This document shows positions 55,082-63,999 of a stretch of DNA of 64,000 nucleotides, in pieces; the first letter of the stretch is position 1, and every line of letters starts with the position of its first letter. A program made the translations under genes and the position numbers. Origin of the DNA: Desulfobacterales bacterium (GTDB lineage Bacteria > Desulfobacterota > Desulfobacteria > Desulfobacterales > Desulfosalsimonadaceae); contig JAXHNP010000007.1 in the NCBI GenBank assembly GCA_034520365.1, positions 372,001-436,000 on the forward strand, given 5' to 3'. The notes beneath the pieces were generated by a model. It was not told where the DNA came from. It saw only the letters and a program-made list of their open reading frames with translations, and did not search any database.

Positions 55082-55666
55082 ATGAAACCAATGAAACAGC
55101 AAGTAAAAGAAGCAGATAAAAATCAGGCAGCCGGGTTTACACTTGTTGAAGTCATGCTTGTCATCGCCATTTTTTCAATCGCCATCATGGGCACCATGAG
55201 CCTGCAAACCGGCACGATTAATAAAAACGCCGTTGCACGTAAAAGTACCCTGGCCACGGAGTATGCCGCAGATACCATGGAACTGTTGATGCGGGTTGGC
55301 GGCGGCTCTGATGACCGTTTCAATATTGATGATGACGGGGATGGCACGATAGATAATGATGATGAATCCGAGCTACTAAACGATGGCATAGACAATGACG
55401 GCGATAGCACGAAAGATGAGGCGGATGAGGGGGAGTGGCACCGGCTGGATGAGTTTGCCGAGGGCACGGATTACACCCGTGGCGATAATGATAATATCCC
55501 GGAACATGATTATTTTAGCGGTATATTCAATCTCACCTGGGATATCACGGATGTGGATTTAGATGGGGATGGCCCTGATGATGCCAAACAGATTGATATC
55601 ACCGTTACATGGGAAAACGGGGGGCGGGAGCTTCACCTCACAGGATTTCGCACAAGCGTACTCTAA
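55082..55666 (+). CDS. pilV: Type IV pilus minor pilin PilV-like
   Basis: The 194-aa prepilin has an unusually long leader (about 18 residues) before G/FTLVEVMLVIAIFSIAIMG. The globular part holds two acidic loops, DDDGDGTIDNDD and DGIDNDGDSTKDEADEG, of EF-hand-like spacing. It lies 67 bp after pilW. Confidence 0.82.
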   Translation: MKPMKQQVKEADKNQAAGFTLVEVMLVIAIFSIAIMGTMSLQTGTINKNAVARKSTLATEYAADTMELLMRVGGGSDDRFNIDDDGDGTIDNDDESELLNDGIDNDGDSTKDEADEGEWHRLDEFAEGTDYTRGDNDNIPEHDYFSGIFNLTWDITDVDLDGDGPDDAKQIDITVTWENGGRELHLTGFRTSVL

Positions 55667-55691
55667 ACAAATAAGGTCAAAGGATTAATTA

Positions 55692-56231
55692 ATGATAGAG
55701 CCGATTCTCCCAGTCAACAATCAAAGGGGATCTTTGATGTTCATTGTGCTTTTAATAATGGTGACCCTGACGATTGCCGGGCTCATGGCCACAGAGGATA
55801 CCATTACGGAAAACTGGGTGGCCCGCAACTACGCCATAAGTAAGCAGAACCTGTATATGGCCGAAGGGGCAGCCAAACAGGCGGCGCAGCGCCTTGACCT
55901 GCTCAGCGGCATCGCAGATTTTGACGATCTGATGGGTCAAACCAACGACTTGCCATGGGTCAACAAAACAGATACGGATAACACCCATTTTGAAAGTTCG
56001 GATAACTGGCCCGACGACCCCTCTGACGATTCTACCGAATCAATGGTTTTAGACAGTTCATCGAATGTCCATGCGAATGCATCTTATGCGGTGGATTTTG
56101 ACCCGCCGGTGGTGATTTCCGGCGAAGATGCCGATATCGACTATGCTGTTTATGGTCTGGCGGAATCGAATAGTGACCAGGGCGAGGCGCTTGTGGAGGT
56201 TGGTTTCAGAAAGCGGGTCCGGGCGCCCTGA
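55692..56231 (+). CDS. pilX: Type IV pilus assembly protein PilX-like
   Basis: The 179-aa protein has NQRGSLMFIVLLIMVTLTIA, the PilX-type N-terminus in which Gly-Ser replaces the Gly-Phe of ordinary prepilins, followed by ARNYAISKQNLYMAEGAAK. PilX acts with PilV, PilW and PilY1 at the pilus tip. It lies 25 bp after pilV. Confidence 0.8.
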   Translation: MIEPILPVNNQRGSLMFIVLLIMVTLTIAGLMATEDTITENWVARNYAISKQNLYMAEGAAKQAAQRLDLLSGIADFDDLMGQTNDLPWVNKTDTDNTHFESSDNWPDDPSDDSTESMVLDSSSNVHANASYAVDFDPPVVISGEDADIDYAVYGLAESNSDQGEALVEVGFRKRVRAP

Positions 56232-56348
56232 ATGATATTTTAAAGAAACGGCAAACAGGGATAGATTGACAATTGCCCATGCGGACAAACTCTTTGTCGG
56301 TTTCCATATATTTGCCGAAACATGCTAAAAAAAGAAAGGCAGGACAAT

Positions 56349-59300
56349 ATGTATTATCCAGGTAGATATAAAAACAGGGTAGGCATTATTGCGGCCGCTG
56401 CGCTTTTGGCCTTTGTTTTGATCGCCAGCCCTTTGCCTGCAAATGGCGAATGTGTGTTTAATTATCTGGCAGATATTCCGCTCGATACCCAGGAGCAGGC
56501 GGCGCCGGGCATTATCATGTTTCTGCTCGACGATTCCGGCTCCATGGATTGGTCCATTATGATGGATGAGTCAGATGGCGGAGACGGCAATGGGTTATAT
56601 CATGGCTATGGGTATGTATTTGATGATCCAGGTGATATGTATTCCTCTAGTTGGCCTCCCCTTCCGGACAGCCGCAGAATGGAATGGGTGACCCAGTGGT
56701 CGGAAACCAATAAAATGTATTACAACCCGGGCTCTGAATACAAGCCGTGGCCCCGGTGGAATGATTTGGCCGAGACGGATACTCCGGATTGGAATGACCC
56801 TTTGCCCGCTACCACGCCCTATGACATGGACCCGAACAATCCCCGGTCTTTGCCTACGTCCAGTGCCCATACGCTTAATATGGACGCCACCTATTTTGAT
56901 TTCGGCGAAACCCTCTCCACGCAGCAGATTCTGGATGCCGGCGGGGTGATCGTGGACAATGAAGACGCCACTGTTACCGACCCTACAGAAACAATTATCG
57001 ACAACTGCGATCCGGGGTTTTCCAAATCTACGAATGGTGGCAATTGGGTTGAGAACGGGAACGGTTACGACGGGGGTTGTAATCCAACCTCCTGGGTCGC
57101 TGGCAACGATTGGGAGGGCGTTTCTTACACGGCCACCTGGCAAGCAGCAGTGGATCCAAATGCCGAATACGAAGTATATGCCATGTGGAGTGCTTATGAT
57201 GAGCGGGGAACCCAGATTCCTTATACCATCAATCATTCCAATGGGCAGACAACAATTTACGTCAACCAGGAAGATTATGCCGGACAAAACGACTGGCAGC
57301 AACTGGGCAATGACACATATACATTTGACTCGGGCACAGCCACGATCAAGATTGACAATTATGAGGTGACAGAAGCCGGCAGCGGTTCTTCTTCGGACGA
57401 AGTCAGCGCGGATGCCATTAAGCTTGTATGCGTTTCGAATTGCGGTGATGCCTGCGGATTTAACGCGACCGGCCCCTGGGATGATTCCACCGCCGCGGAT
57501 GATCAGCGCTACGGGCCTGATTATCTCTGGACCCCCGATGTTGAAAGTTATACAGCGACCTGGACGGCCTGCGGCCTTGATTCATCCATGGATTATGATG
57601 TTTATGTTTGGTGGGTGGCATTTGACAGCCGCTCCACGTCCGTTCAGTATTCCGTTGACCATGACGGCGGGACCGCCACCAAAAATTTTGATCAGGAGCA
57701 AAACGGCGGTCGGTGGATGGAGCTGGCCACGGAATTGTCATTCAGTTCCGAGACCGGTGTGGTAACCCTGGATCATTATGTGCCGGATGCAAATAATGAT
57801 CGGGCTTCAGCCGATGCGGTCGCCTTTATGCCCTCAAGCGGCCCCTCGCCCATTAACCTGGTGCGCGCCCATTATTATGTGAAATCCGAATCCGAAGACA
57901 AAATGTATTTGGTGAACCTCGACGGCGAGATCGAATACTGGCGGGTCAACGACGATAATGACAACATGGAAGTCGATACCGTCGAGGAACTGGAACGGGT
58001 GAACAACCCGCCGGCCGATATCGTCACCGGCCGCACTTATGACGAAGAACGGGTCAACTTTGCCAATTGGTATTCGTTTTACCGCAAGCGCGAGCTGACC
58101 GCCAAAAATGCCGTGGGCAACGTGATCGATGATATACAAGGGGTTTATATCGGCATGCTGGGAATTAACGGTCAGGTTGAACAATCGGCGCTGCCGGTCA
58201 ATGTGACATTGAACGATACGCTTTACGACCAGAGTGATTCTTTAATGGGACAGATCTATGCTTATGATTCAGGCGGCGGAACCCCGCTTAGAAATGGATT
58301 GGAGGATATCGGGCAATACCTTGACGGCACCGATTATGGTGCGAATCTCAGGCCGGATTCAATCTCGACTGAGCCGGATTATATCAGTAATTTTATGTCT
58401 GAGGACAGCTATCCGTTTTTTCTTGCAGATAAAGGCGGGGAGTGCCAGCAGGCGTTTTGTATCGCCATGACCGACGGCTACTGGAACGGCGGCGATCCCG
58501 GTGTCGGCAACGAGGACGGCAATGGAGACACCGAATTTGACGGCGGAAAGTTTGCCGACAGTTATAGCGATACCCTGGCGGATGTGGCCATGCGCTATTA
58601 TGAGGATGATCTGAATGAAATCCTTGCGGATTATGTGCCCAAGAATACCGCCAACAGTGATGATGCCACGCATCAACACATGGTGACCTATTCGGTATCA
58701 TTCGGTGTCAGCGGGACCATCGATCGGGAAAGCTATCCAAATTGTCCGGTTGAGGATTGCCCCGCCTGGTCGAATCCTTATGATTCCGATAAGAAAAAGA
58801 TTGATGATCTCTACCATGCAGCGATAAACGGCCGCGGCAAGTATATCAACGCCGGCAATCCGGAAGAACTTCTTGATGCCTTAGAGCGGCTGAAAAGTGA
58901 TATAGAATCCCGGCTCGGGTCGGCTGCAGCCGTTGCCACCAACTCCATTCAGCGGCAGGCGGGCAGCAAAATTTACCAGGGGACCTATCACACGGACAAC
59001 TGGTACGGTGATGTGGTTTCAATGGATGTCAATCGGACTACCGGGGCCATCGAAACTGGCGGAGACAACTGGTCTGCCAGTTCCAAGCTGGATGAAGTCG
59101 ATCATGGGGATCGGGTTATTTTTACCTATGACGGCTCGAGCGGAATGGCGTTTACCAGCGGCAATGCCGATAATATCGGGCTGTCAGGAGATTTGATCGA
59201 TTATCTGCGCGGTGATACCTCCAACAACCAGCAAAACGGCGGATCATACCGGGTAAGAAGCGGCAAGCTGGGCGATGTGGTTCACTCCGCGCCGCATTTG

Positions 59301-60758
59301 TTTGACGGGGTGATCTATATCGGGGCAAACGATGGGATGATGCATGCATTTGATGCGGAAACGGGTGACGAGCTGTTTGCCTATGTGCCCAAGATCGTAT
59401 TAGATGCAGGCAATCTTCCTGATTATGCAAATCCCGGTTATAGCCATAAATTCTATGTCGATAATACGCCCTATGGCCGAAAGACGGACAGCGCCTCCCT
59501 ACTCGTCGGCGGGCTGCGCAAGGGCGGCAAAGGCTATTTCTGCCTGGATGTGAGCGCGCTGAGTGATCCGCCGGTTGAAGGGGATGCAAGCGGAGCGGTC
59601 AAATGGGAATATACCGCTGACAGTGATGATGATTTGGGCTATTCCTACAGCCGGGCGTTTATTGCCAAGACCAAAGCCGAAGACTGGGTGGTGGTTTTCG
59701 GTAACGGCTATGGCAGTGTGAATGAAGAGGCAGTGCTCTATGTTCTGGATGCTGATAACGGGACCGTCATCAAGAAATTTCATACCGGCGCAACCGGCTG
59801 CAACGGCCTGTCCACACCTGCGGTGGCTGATGTAGATGCTGACGGTTATGTCGATTATGCTTACGCCGGTGACCTTCAGGGCAATCTATGGAAGTTTAGC
59901 CTAAAGGGGGATAACGTCTCTGATTGGGGGTTCGCCTATTCAGACGGCGGCACCGCCAAGCCTTTAATTCAGGTCAAAAACGGGGACGGCGGCCAGCCAA
60001 TTACCGTTCAGCCGGACTTGACGAGCATGGCCTGCGATGCCAGCCAGGATGGGTTTTTTGTGGTATTTGGCACCGGCCAGTACATCGGTGCAACGGATTT
60101 TGAGGACACAACCCAACAGTCCTTTTACGGGGTGTGGGACTGGCAGGATAACTGGCCCGAGGGAGAGCGGGCGGACAAATACCTTGGCGAATTTACAGCC
60201 ACCGACACCGCCCCCGTGTTGACAAACGCCCCGGGTGCTGCGGACAATCTGACTCTGCTTGAGCAAACGGCTTCAGATGCCGGCGATGGATGGCGGGAGT
60301 TTACCGATAATTCCATTGACTATTTCGTGCCGCCGGGCGGTGATGATGATACAGAGACGGATCATGCCGGCTGGTATTTCAACCTGAATGATGAGGGGGC
60401 GCGTGTTATCCGTGATCCGGACATCCGAATGGGTACAGGGGATGATGTGGGAATTGTGACATTTATTTCTTCGATACCTTCAGAATCGCCTTGTGCCGCA
60501 GGCGGGAATTCCTGGCTATATCAGGTCAGCCTTTGCAGTGGGAGTAAGACCGACAGGGCGCAATTTGATACGAACGCAGATGAAGAGATCAATGCGGAGG
60601 ATGATGCCAGCAAAACCGGAAAATCATTTGACCAAATGCTTTATACGCCGATTCAACTCGAGGATCGTTTGTATATTAATGACTCAACAGGCAATATCAA
60701 CCCGGTGCTGATTCCGTATTCCGGTGAAGGGGTTTTGTATTGGCGTTGGATTCGATAA
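56349..60758 (+). CDS. pilY1: PilY1-type pilus tip protein with inserted golvesin-like domains
   Basis: The 1,469-aa secreted protein has a signal peptide (AAAALLAFVLIASPLPANG) and a VWA MIDAS motif FLLDDSGSMD near residue 60. The remainder of the VWA-like region continues only after residue 500 (MTDGYWNGG near 700). Between them are two beta-sandwich repeats (about 212-360 and 367-496; YTATWQAAVDPNAEYEVYAMW, TATWTACGLDSSMDYDVYVWW, SADAI/SADAV ends) that resemble golvesin C-terminal/Xly CBM-like domains. The C-terminal PilY1 propeller (about 865 onward) has the DVDADGYVDYAYAGD loop, a calcium site in PilY1. ATG 56349 has a GGCAGG site; ATG 56322 lacks one. Confidence 0.85.
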   Translation: MYYPGRYKNRVGIIAAAALLAFVLIASPLPANGECVFNYLADIPLDTQEQAAPGIIMFLLDDSGSMDWSIMMDESDGGDGNGLYHGYGYVFDDPGDMYSSSWPPLPDSRRMEWVTQWSETNKMYYNPGSEYKPWPRWNDLAETDTPDWNDPLPATTPYDMDPNNPRSLPTSSAHTLNMDATYFDFGETLSTQQILDAGGVIVDNEDATVTDPTETIIDNCDPGFSKSTNGGNWVENGNGYDGGCNPTSWVAGNDWEGVSYTATWQAAVDPNAEYEVYAMWSAYDERGTQIPYTINHSNGQTTIYVNQEDYAGQNDWQQLGNDTYTFDSGTATIKIDNYEVTEAGSGSSSDEVSADAIKLVCVSNCGDACGFNATGPWDDSTAADDQRYGPDYLWTPDVESYTATWTACGLDSSMDYDVYVWWVAFDSRSTSVQYSVDHDGGTATKNFDQEQNGGRWMELATELSFSSETGVVTLDHYVPDANNDRASADAVAFMPSSGPSPINLVRAHYYVKSESEDKMYLVNLDGEIEYWRVNDDNDNMEVDTVEELERVNNPPADIVTGRTYDEERVNFANWYSFYRKRELTAKNAVGNVIDDIQGVYIGMLGINGQVEQSALPVNVTLNDTLYDQSDSLMGQIYAYDSGGGTPLRNGLEDIGQYLDGTDYGANLRPDSISTEPDYISNFMSEDSYPFFLADKGGECQQAFCIAMTDGYWNGGDPGVGNEDGNGDTEFDGGKFADSYSDTLADVAMRYYEDDLNEILADYVPKNTANSDDATHQHMVTYSVSFGVSGTIDRESYPNCPVEDCPAWSNPYDSDKKKIDDLYHAAINGRGKYINAGNPEELLDALERLKSDIESRLGSAAAVATNSIQRQAGSKIYQGTYHTDNWYGDVVSMDVNRTTGAIETGGDNWSASSKLDEVDHGDRVIFTYDGSSGMAFTSGNADNIGLSGDLIDYLRGDTSNNQQNGGSYRVRSGKLGDVVHSAPHLFDGVIYIGANDGMMHAFDAETGDELFAYVPKIVLDAGNLPDYANPGYSHKFYVDNTPYGRKTDSASLLVGGLRKGGKGYFCLDVSALSDPPVEGDASGAVKWEYTADSDDDLGYSYSRAFIAKTKAEDWVVVFGNGYGSVNEEAVLYVLDADNGTVIKKFHTGATGCNGLSTPAVADVDADGYVDYAYAGDLQGNLWKFSLKGDNVSDWGFAYSDGGTAKPLIQVKNGDGGQPITVQPDLTSMACDASQDGFFVVFGTGQYIGATDFEDTTQQSFYGVWDWQDNWPEGERADKYLGEFTATDTAPVLTNAPGAADNLTLLEQTASDAGDGWREFTDNSIDYFVPPGGDDDTETDHAGWYFNLNDEGARVIRDPDIRMGTGDDVGIVTFISSIPSESPCAAGGNSWLYQVSLCSGSKTDRAQFDTNADEEINAEDDASKTGKSFDQMLYTPIQLEDRLYINDSTGNINPVLIPYSGEGVLYWRWIR

Positions 60759-60807
60759 GGTTTTGCACGAGACAATGAAGCAATTAAAATAAAGGAGATA
60801 TATATCC

Positions 60808-61170
60808 ATGGGCAGGATAAACCTTACTAATAGAATAAAACATGGCGTGATGATGCTTTTTGTGGTTTTGGGGATGGTTTTTGTGGCTCCGGTGGCCGCC
60901 GATGAAGGGGGGGAAGGTGTCAGAGAAATCCGGCCGCCGGCAGGTTTTGATGCAGGCGAAGTCGATATCTCCAGCGCGGTCAAAAAACATTTCGACCTTA
61001 CCGGTAAAGTTAATTATAAAACTGATGACCGGGTGGTTATATCGGATGGCAACTTTAAGATCGCTGAGGACGCCAAAATTTCATCCGTAAGCCAGGGCGC
61101 TTACGTCGGCGTCAAGTTAAATGATCGTGGCGAAATCGTCGAGTTAAAACGCCTGCAATCGCCACGGTAG
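60808..61170 (+). CDS. Small secreted protein of unknown function
   Basis: The 120-aa protein has an N-terminal signal peptide (MMLFVVLGMVFVAPVAA) and a compact C-terminal part (FDLTGKVNYKTDDRVVISDG, GAYVGVKLNDRGEIVELK) that reads like a small beta-barrel. It follows pilY1 by 49 bp with GGAGAT before the ATG and is likely part of the pilus operon. No family recognised. Confidence 0.6.
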   Translation: MGRINLTNRIKHGVMMLFVVLGMVFVAPVAADEGGEGVREIRPPAGFDAGEVDISSAVKKHFDLTGKVNYKTDDRVVISDGNFKIAEDAKISSVSQGAYVGVKLNDRGEIVELKRLQSPR

Positions 61171-61212
61171 ACAGACAACTGCAGATTCAGGATGGAATGA
61201 GGAGCGATAAAG

Positions 61213-61764
61213 ATGAGGGTGATGCGATTTCAGATTGTACTTTATGCGGTTTTGGTATGTATTTTGTTTCCGGGCGTTACCTTGTCTGAATACTATCAGT
61301 ACACGGACAAAGACGGGAATCTTCATTTTACAGATGATAAAGCACAGGTTCCTGAAAGTCAGCGGGGTGAGATAGATAAATTTGAATCCATTGAAAAAAA
61401 ACCAACCCCGTCCAGTATAAATGCACGGAAGCGTTCTTCCGGATCAGGCGACCGGGCAACAGCCCCTGATCCAAACACATGGGACGGCGGCTTACAGATG
61501 CGTGCTGAGCAGCTAGATGCCGAAAAAGAGGCGCTTGACAAAAAGTTTGAGGCGCTTCAAAAAGAAAAGGCCGAGCTTCTGGGACGACAGTCCACTGAAA
61601 ATATGGATGCCGACTCCCGGGGTGCGCACAAAGCCCGTATCCAGGAGCTAAACGAACGGATTAAGCAATATGAAAGATCCTGCGAAGAATTTCAGGAAAA
61701 AGTGAACCAGTTAAATGCAAGGATTCAACAAAAACCGGAGCCGAATTCTTCCGAGCGGGAGTAA
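61213..61764 (+). CDS. DUF4124 domain protein with coiled coil
   Basis: The 183-aa secreted protein has a signal peptide and a DUF4124 motif (YYQYTDKDGNLHFTDD) near residue 27, then a low-complexity linker and a long coiled coil (about 95-175, AEQLDAEKEALDKKFEALQK). DUF4124 proteins often sit near type IV pilus genes. It lies 42 bp after the preceding gene and ends the pilus operon. Confidence 0.75.
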   Translation: MRVMRFQIVLYAVLVCILFPGVTLSEYYQYTDKDGNLHFTDDKAQVPESQRGEIDKFESIEKKPTPSSINARKRSSGSGDRATAPDPNTWDGGLQMRAEQLDAEKEALDKKFEALQKEKAELLGRQSTENMDADSRGAHKARIQELNERIKQYERSCEEFQEKVNQLNARIQQKPEPNSSERE

Positions 61765-61878
61765 AGCCTGAATTTCGCTCAATCGATTTTTAACAGTCGG
61801 AATACCGCTAATTACCCGGCCTCTGGTTTAGAAAAAGATTGGATTCTCTTTCCGACAAATCCGTCTTGCAGATGAGGA

Positions 61879-62195
61879 GGAATATCATCATCAAATTCAT
61901 TGCCGCCCCCGCCGGATGATGCGGAAGACTGCTGCTGCGGCTGCGAAGTTGCACCGGCATCATAGGCGGGCGCGGCATTATCCGCATACTGGGACTGGGC
62001 CGCATTTTAGATTCCAGCATCTGCATATTCATTGGCCACAACACTTGGTCACCCCCCGTCCTGCTCATAGGAGCGGGACTGGAGACGGCCCTCGATATAG
62101 ACAAGCCGGCCCTTGGACAGATATTGACTGCATGCAGATTTCAGCAAGCCGGCCGAATATCACCACCCGGTGCCAGTCCGTGCGCTCCTTTTTTG
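61879..62195 (-). pseudogene. Partial, frameshifted copy of ssb
   Basis: About 317 bp closely match the C-terminal two thirds of the ssb gene at 49541-49862, including the linker and the tail codons, but small indels (for example CATTTTAGATT for CATTTTTAGATT, loss near ACAACACTTGGTCACC and an extra TGCA near 62133) destroy the frame. There is no OB-fold start. The copy must come from duplication of the intact gene. Confidence 0.85.
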
Positions 62196-62274
62196 GGACT
62201 TAAAAATCACAAACGCATAGCACCAAATTTCAATAGGGCTAAACCAACCCCGGGCCTCTCCGGGATCTTTCCCG

Positions 62275-62424
62275 TTATTGATTATCTTCCGGATCTTTCT
62301 TTTTATTGCCTGGCACCTGACAGGCATCGCGCATTCAGGTGTTCACCCCGAGGCGAGGCAGTATCCAGAACTGAAGGGCGATCCAGACAACAATGATCAA
62401 CAGCGGAATCAACAGGGTGCTCAT
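62275..62424 (-). CDS. Candidate small membrane selenoprotein (TGA = selenocysteine)
   Basis: From ATG 62424 the frame encodes a hydrophobic helix (MSTLLIPLLIIVVWIALQF) and WILPRLGVNT. It meets TGA at 62335-62337 and stays open for 19 more codons (MRDACQVPGNKKKDPEDNQ) to TAA at 62275. Right after the TGA the RNA can fold as UGCCUG-U-C-AGGU-G-C-CAGGCA: a stem with a mismatched U and an AGGU apical loop, with the loop G/U at 18-20 nt after UGA versus 19-21 in E. coli fdhF. The product would be 49 aa, with one transmembrane helix and a U-x4-C pair. Without readthrough it is a 29-aa peptide. GAGAGAAG lies 3-4 nt before the ATG. Confidence 0.62.
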
Positions 62425-62513
62425 ATCTTCTCTCACATCTTTTTTTTATTTATAACGATTAAAAGGAAAAATGACGATTAAAAGGAAAAATGTCAAAAGC
62501 CGCAGTTAGAATC

Positions 62514-62550
62514 AAATAGGGCGTCTGAAAATTTTTCAAACGCCCTATTT
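62514..62550 (-). terminator. Terminator downstream of the Ig-like protein gene
   Basis: AAATAGGGCGT and ACGCCCTATTT form an 11-bp perfect stem around an AT-rich loop. It lies 60 bp past the stop of the minus-strand gene at 62614. The gap 62425-62513 also has a tandem 19-bp repeat (ACGATTAAAAGGAAAAATG). Confidence 0.75.
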
Positions 62551-62613
62551 GATAGATAATGTAATTATATTCCTAAATCATATCCCCCTAAGTCCGATAA
62601 CCGTCAAATTGCA

Positions 62614-63999
62614 TCATGGAGTCACCTCAGCACAAGGAAGCACATTAAATGGAGATTCAGGAAAGGCATTGGCGATATCTTCCTTTTCGTCCGTGGCAAT
62701 CGGCAGCCATTTGCGAGACTTAGTCGTATTTTCCGTTCCAAAAACCGTAGCCGTTGCGGTAATCTGTGCTTGAATCCATACAGCGTATTCCTTTTGATAT
62801 CTCAAGGTAAAGCTTGCCACCCCGTTTTCATCGGTTTCCACATTAGACGGTATGGAACCGGCGGAGGATTGGCCCGGCGTAAGCATGCCATTGTTGAGCC
62901 CGGGCACTTGGTCACCAGCGCTATACCCGTCAAAATACGCGGGTAAATCAGAATCCCCCACATTATAACCATCCGTTTGATCCTCACTCAAAGGCGGATC
63001 ATCATCAAGAAAGGAGTTGCCATTTAAATCTTCATTGACAAATATAAAGAGATCACTACCATCGCAGGGGTTCTCATAGGAGACCACCCATTCATCACCA
63101 GATTTAATCCATTCACCGGTCCTAAACAATGACGGCCTCAGCCCCAAAGAAACCTGTTTGCCAACCACCGGGTTTCCGTTAGTGTCTGCAACCAAGACAG
63201 ATACGGGGAGCAAATACTGGGTATTATCCTCATTGGATTCAATTTGGGTTGCAAATCCGATGGATATATTGGCGGCATCCTCCCGGATCACAATGGGAAC
63301 GTCATCCGATCTTGTCGTATCTGTCGGGTGAGCCGGGGTTGCAACCGTAGCGGTGACAAGAACCGCGTCATCCGATTCACTTCCGGTACCCTTGGAGCCG
63401 GAAGTGAAGGTGGTTTCCGCGATGCCGCTTGGATCGGTTGTTACTGTCGCCTGAGACAGGTATTCTCCACCCCCCGTGGTATTGTCCAAAGAAAAATAAA
63501 CCGTAGCGTCCCCAACAGGTGAATTGTTTTCATCAAAAACCGCCGCCGTAATGGTGATACTGTATTCCGTGTCGCCGGTACTCGGCAGTATGTTGGCCTG
63601 TGAGGCTTCTACGCTTATATCATAGGCTTTATCCGCCGGATTATAGAAAGATACTTGAACGGTATCCGAAGGATCAAGATCAGACTGCTCATATACCTCG
63701 ACAGTGGCCACGCCGGGGTCGTCTGCGATAAGCTCTCTGGTGACATCCTGACCCGCTGTTGTTAATGTCTCAGAAGTCGTACTTGAGCCAGTCCCAGCCC
63801 ACCGTCCAAATGAAGTATAAAACTCCACCGTTTCACCGGCACTCAACCCGCCCGCATGAACCGTAACCTCAACCGGTGTTGACCCGTCAGCTATGGCAAA
63901 AGAAAAATCTTCCGCAGGAGCAGTAATCTCGAAAATATCCGCTGCAGCCCCAATCTGGTAAGTTCCGGTGGCAGAGGCGCCTAAACTATCCACGGCATC
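62614..63999 (-). CDS. Bacterial Ig-like (invasin type) surface protein, N-terminal part outside window
   Basis: The frame is open to the right edge, so the true start is beyond the window; 462 codons are visible. It contains tandem Ig-like units of the Big_1/invasin kind: SITITAAVFDENNSPVGDATV ... DPSGIAETTFTSGSKG, LLPVSVLVADTNGNPVVGKQV ... DENGVASFTLRY. Such proteins are secreted or outer-membrane anchored adhesins. An acidic DLNGNSFLDDD loop may bind calcium. It is convergent with the pilus operon. Confidence 0.78.
   Translation of the reverse strand, partial: DAVDSLGASATGTYQIGAAADIFEITAPAEDFSFAIADGSTPVEVTVHAGGLSAGETVEFYTSFGRWAGTGSSTTSETLTTAGQDVTRELIADDPGVATVEVYEQSDLDPSDTVQVSFYNPADKAYDISVEASQANILPSTGDTEYSITITAAVFDENNSPVGDATVYFSLDNTTGGGEYLSQATVTTDPSGIAETTFTSGSKGTGSESDDAVLVTATVATPAHPTDTTRSDDVPIVIREDAANISIGFATQIESNEDNTQYLLPVSVLVADTNGNPVVGKQVSLGLRPSLFRTGEWIKSGDEWVVSYENPCDGSDLFIFVNEDLNGNSFLDDDPPLSEDQTDGYNVGDSDLPAYFDGYSAGDQVPGLNNGMLTPGQSSAGSIPSNVETDENGVASFTLRYQKEYAVWIQAQITATATVFGTENTTKSRKWLPIATDEKEDIANAFPESPFNVLPCAEVTP

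Noticed and set aside
62278-62481. Plus-strand 67-codon open frame over the selenoprotein candidate
   Set aside because: It has no ribosome site and no recognisable features; the minus-strand reading has a coherent membrane helix and a SECIS-like hairpin.
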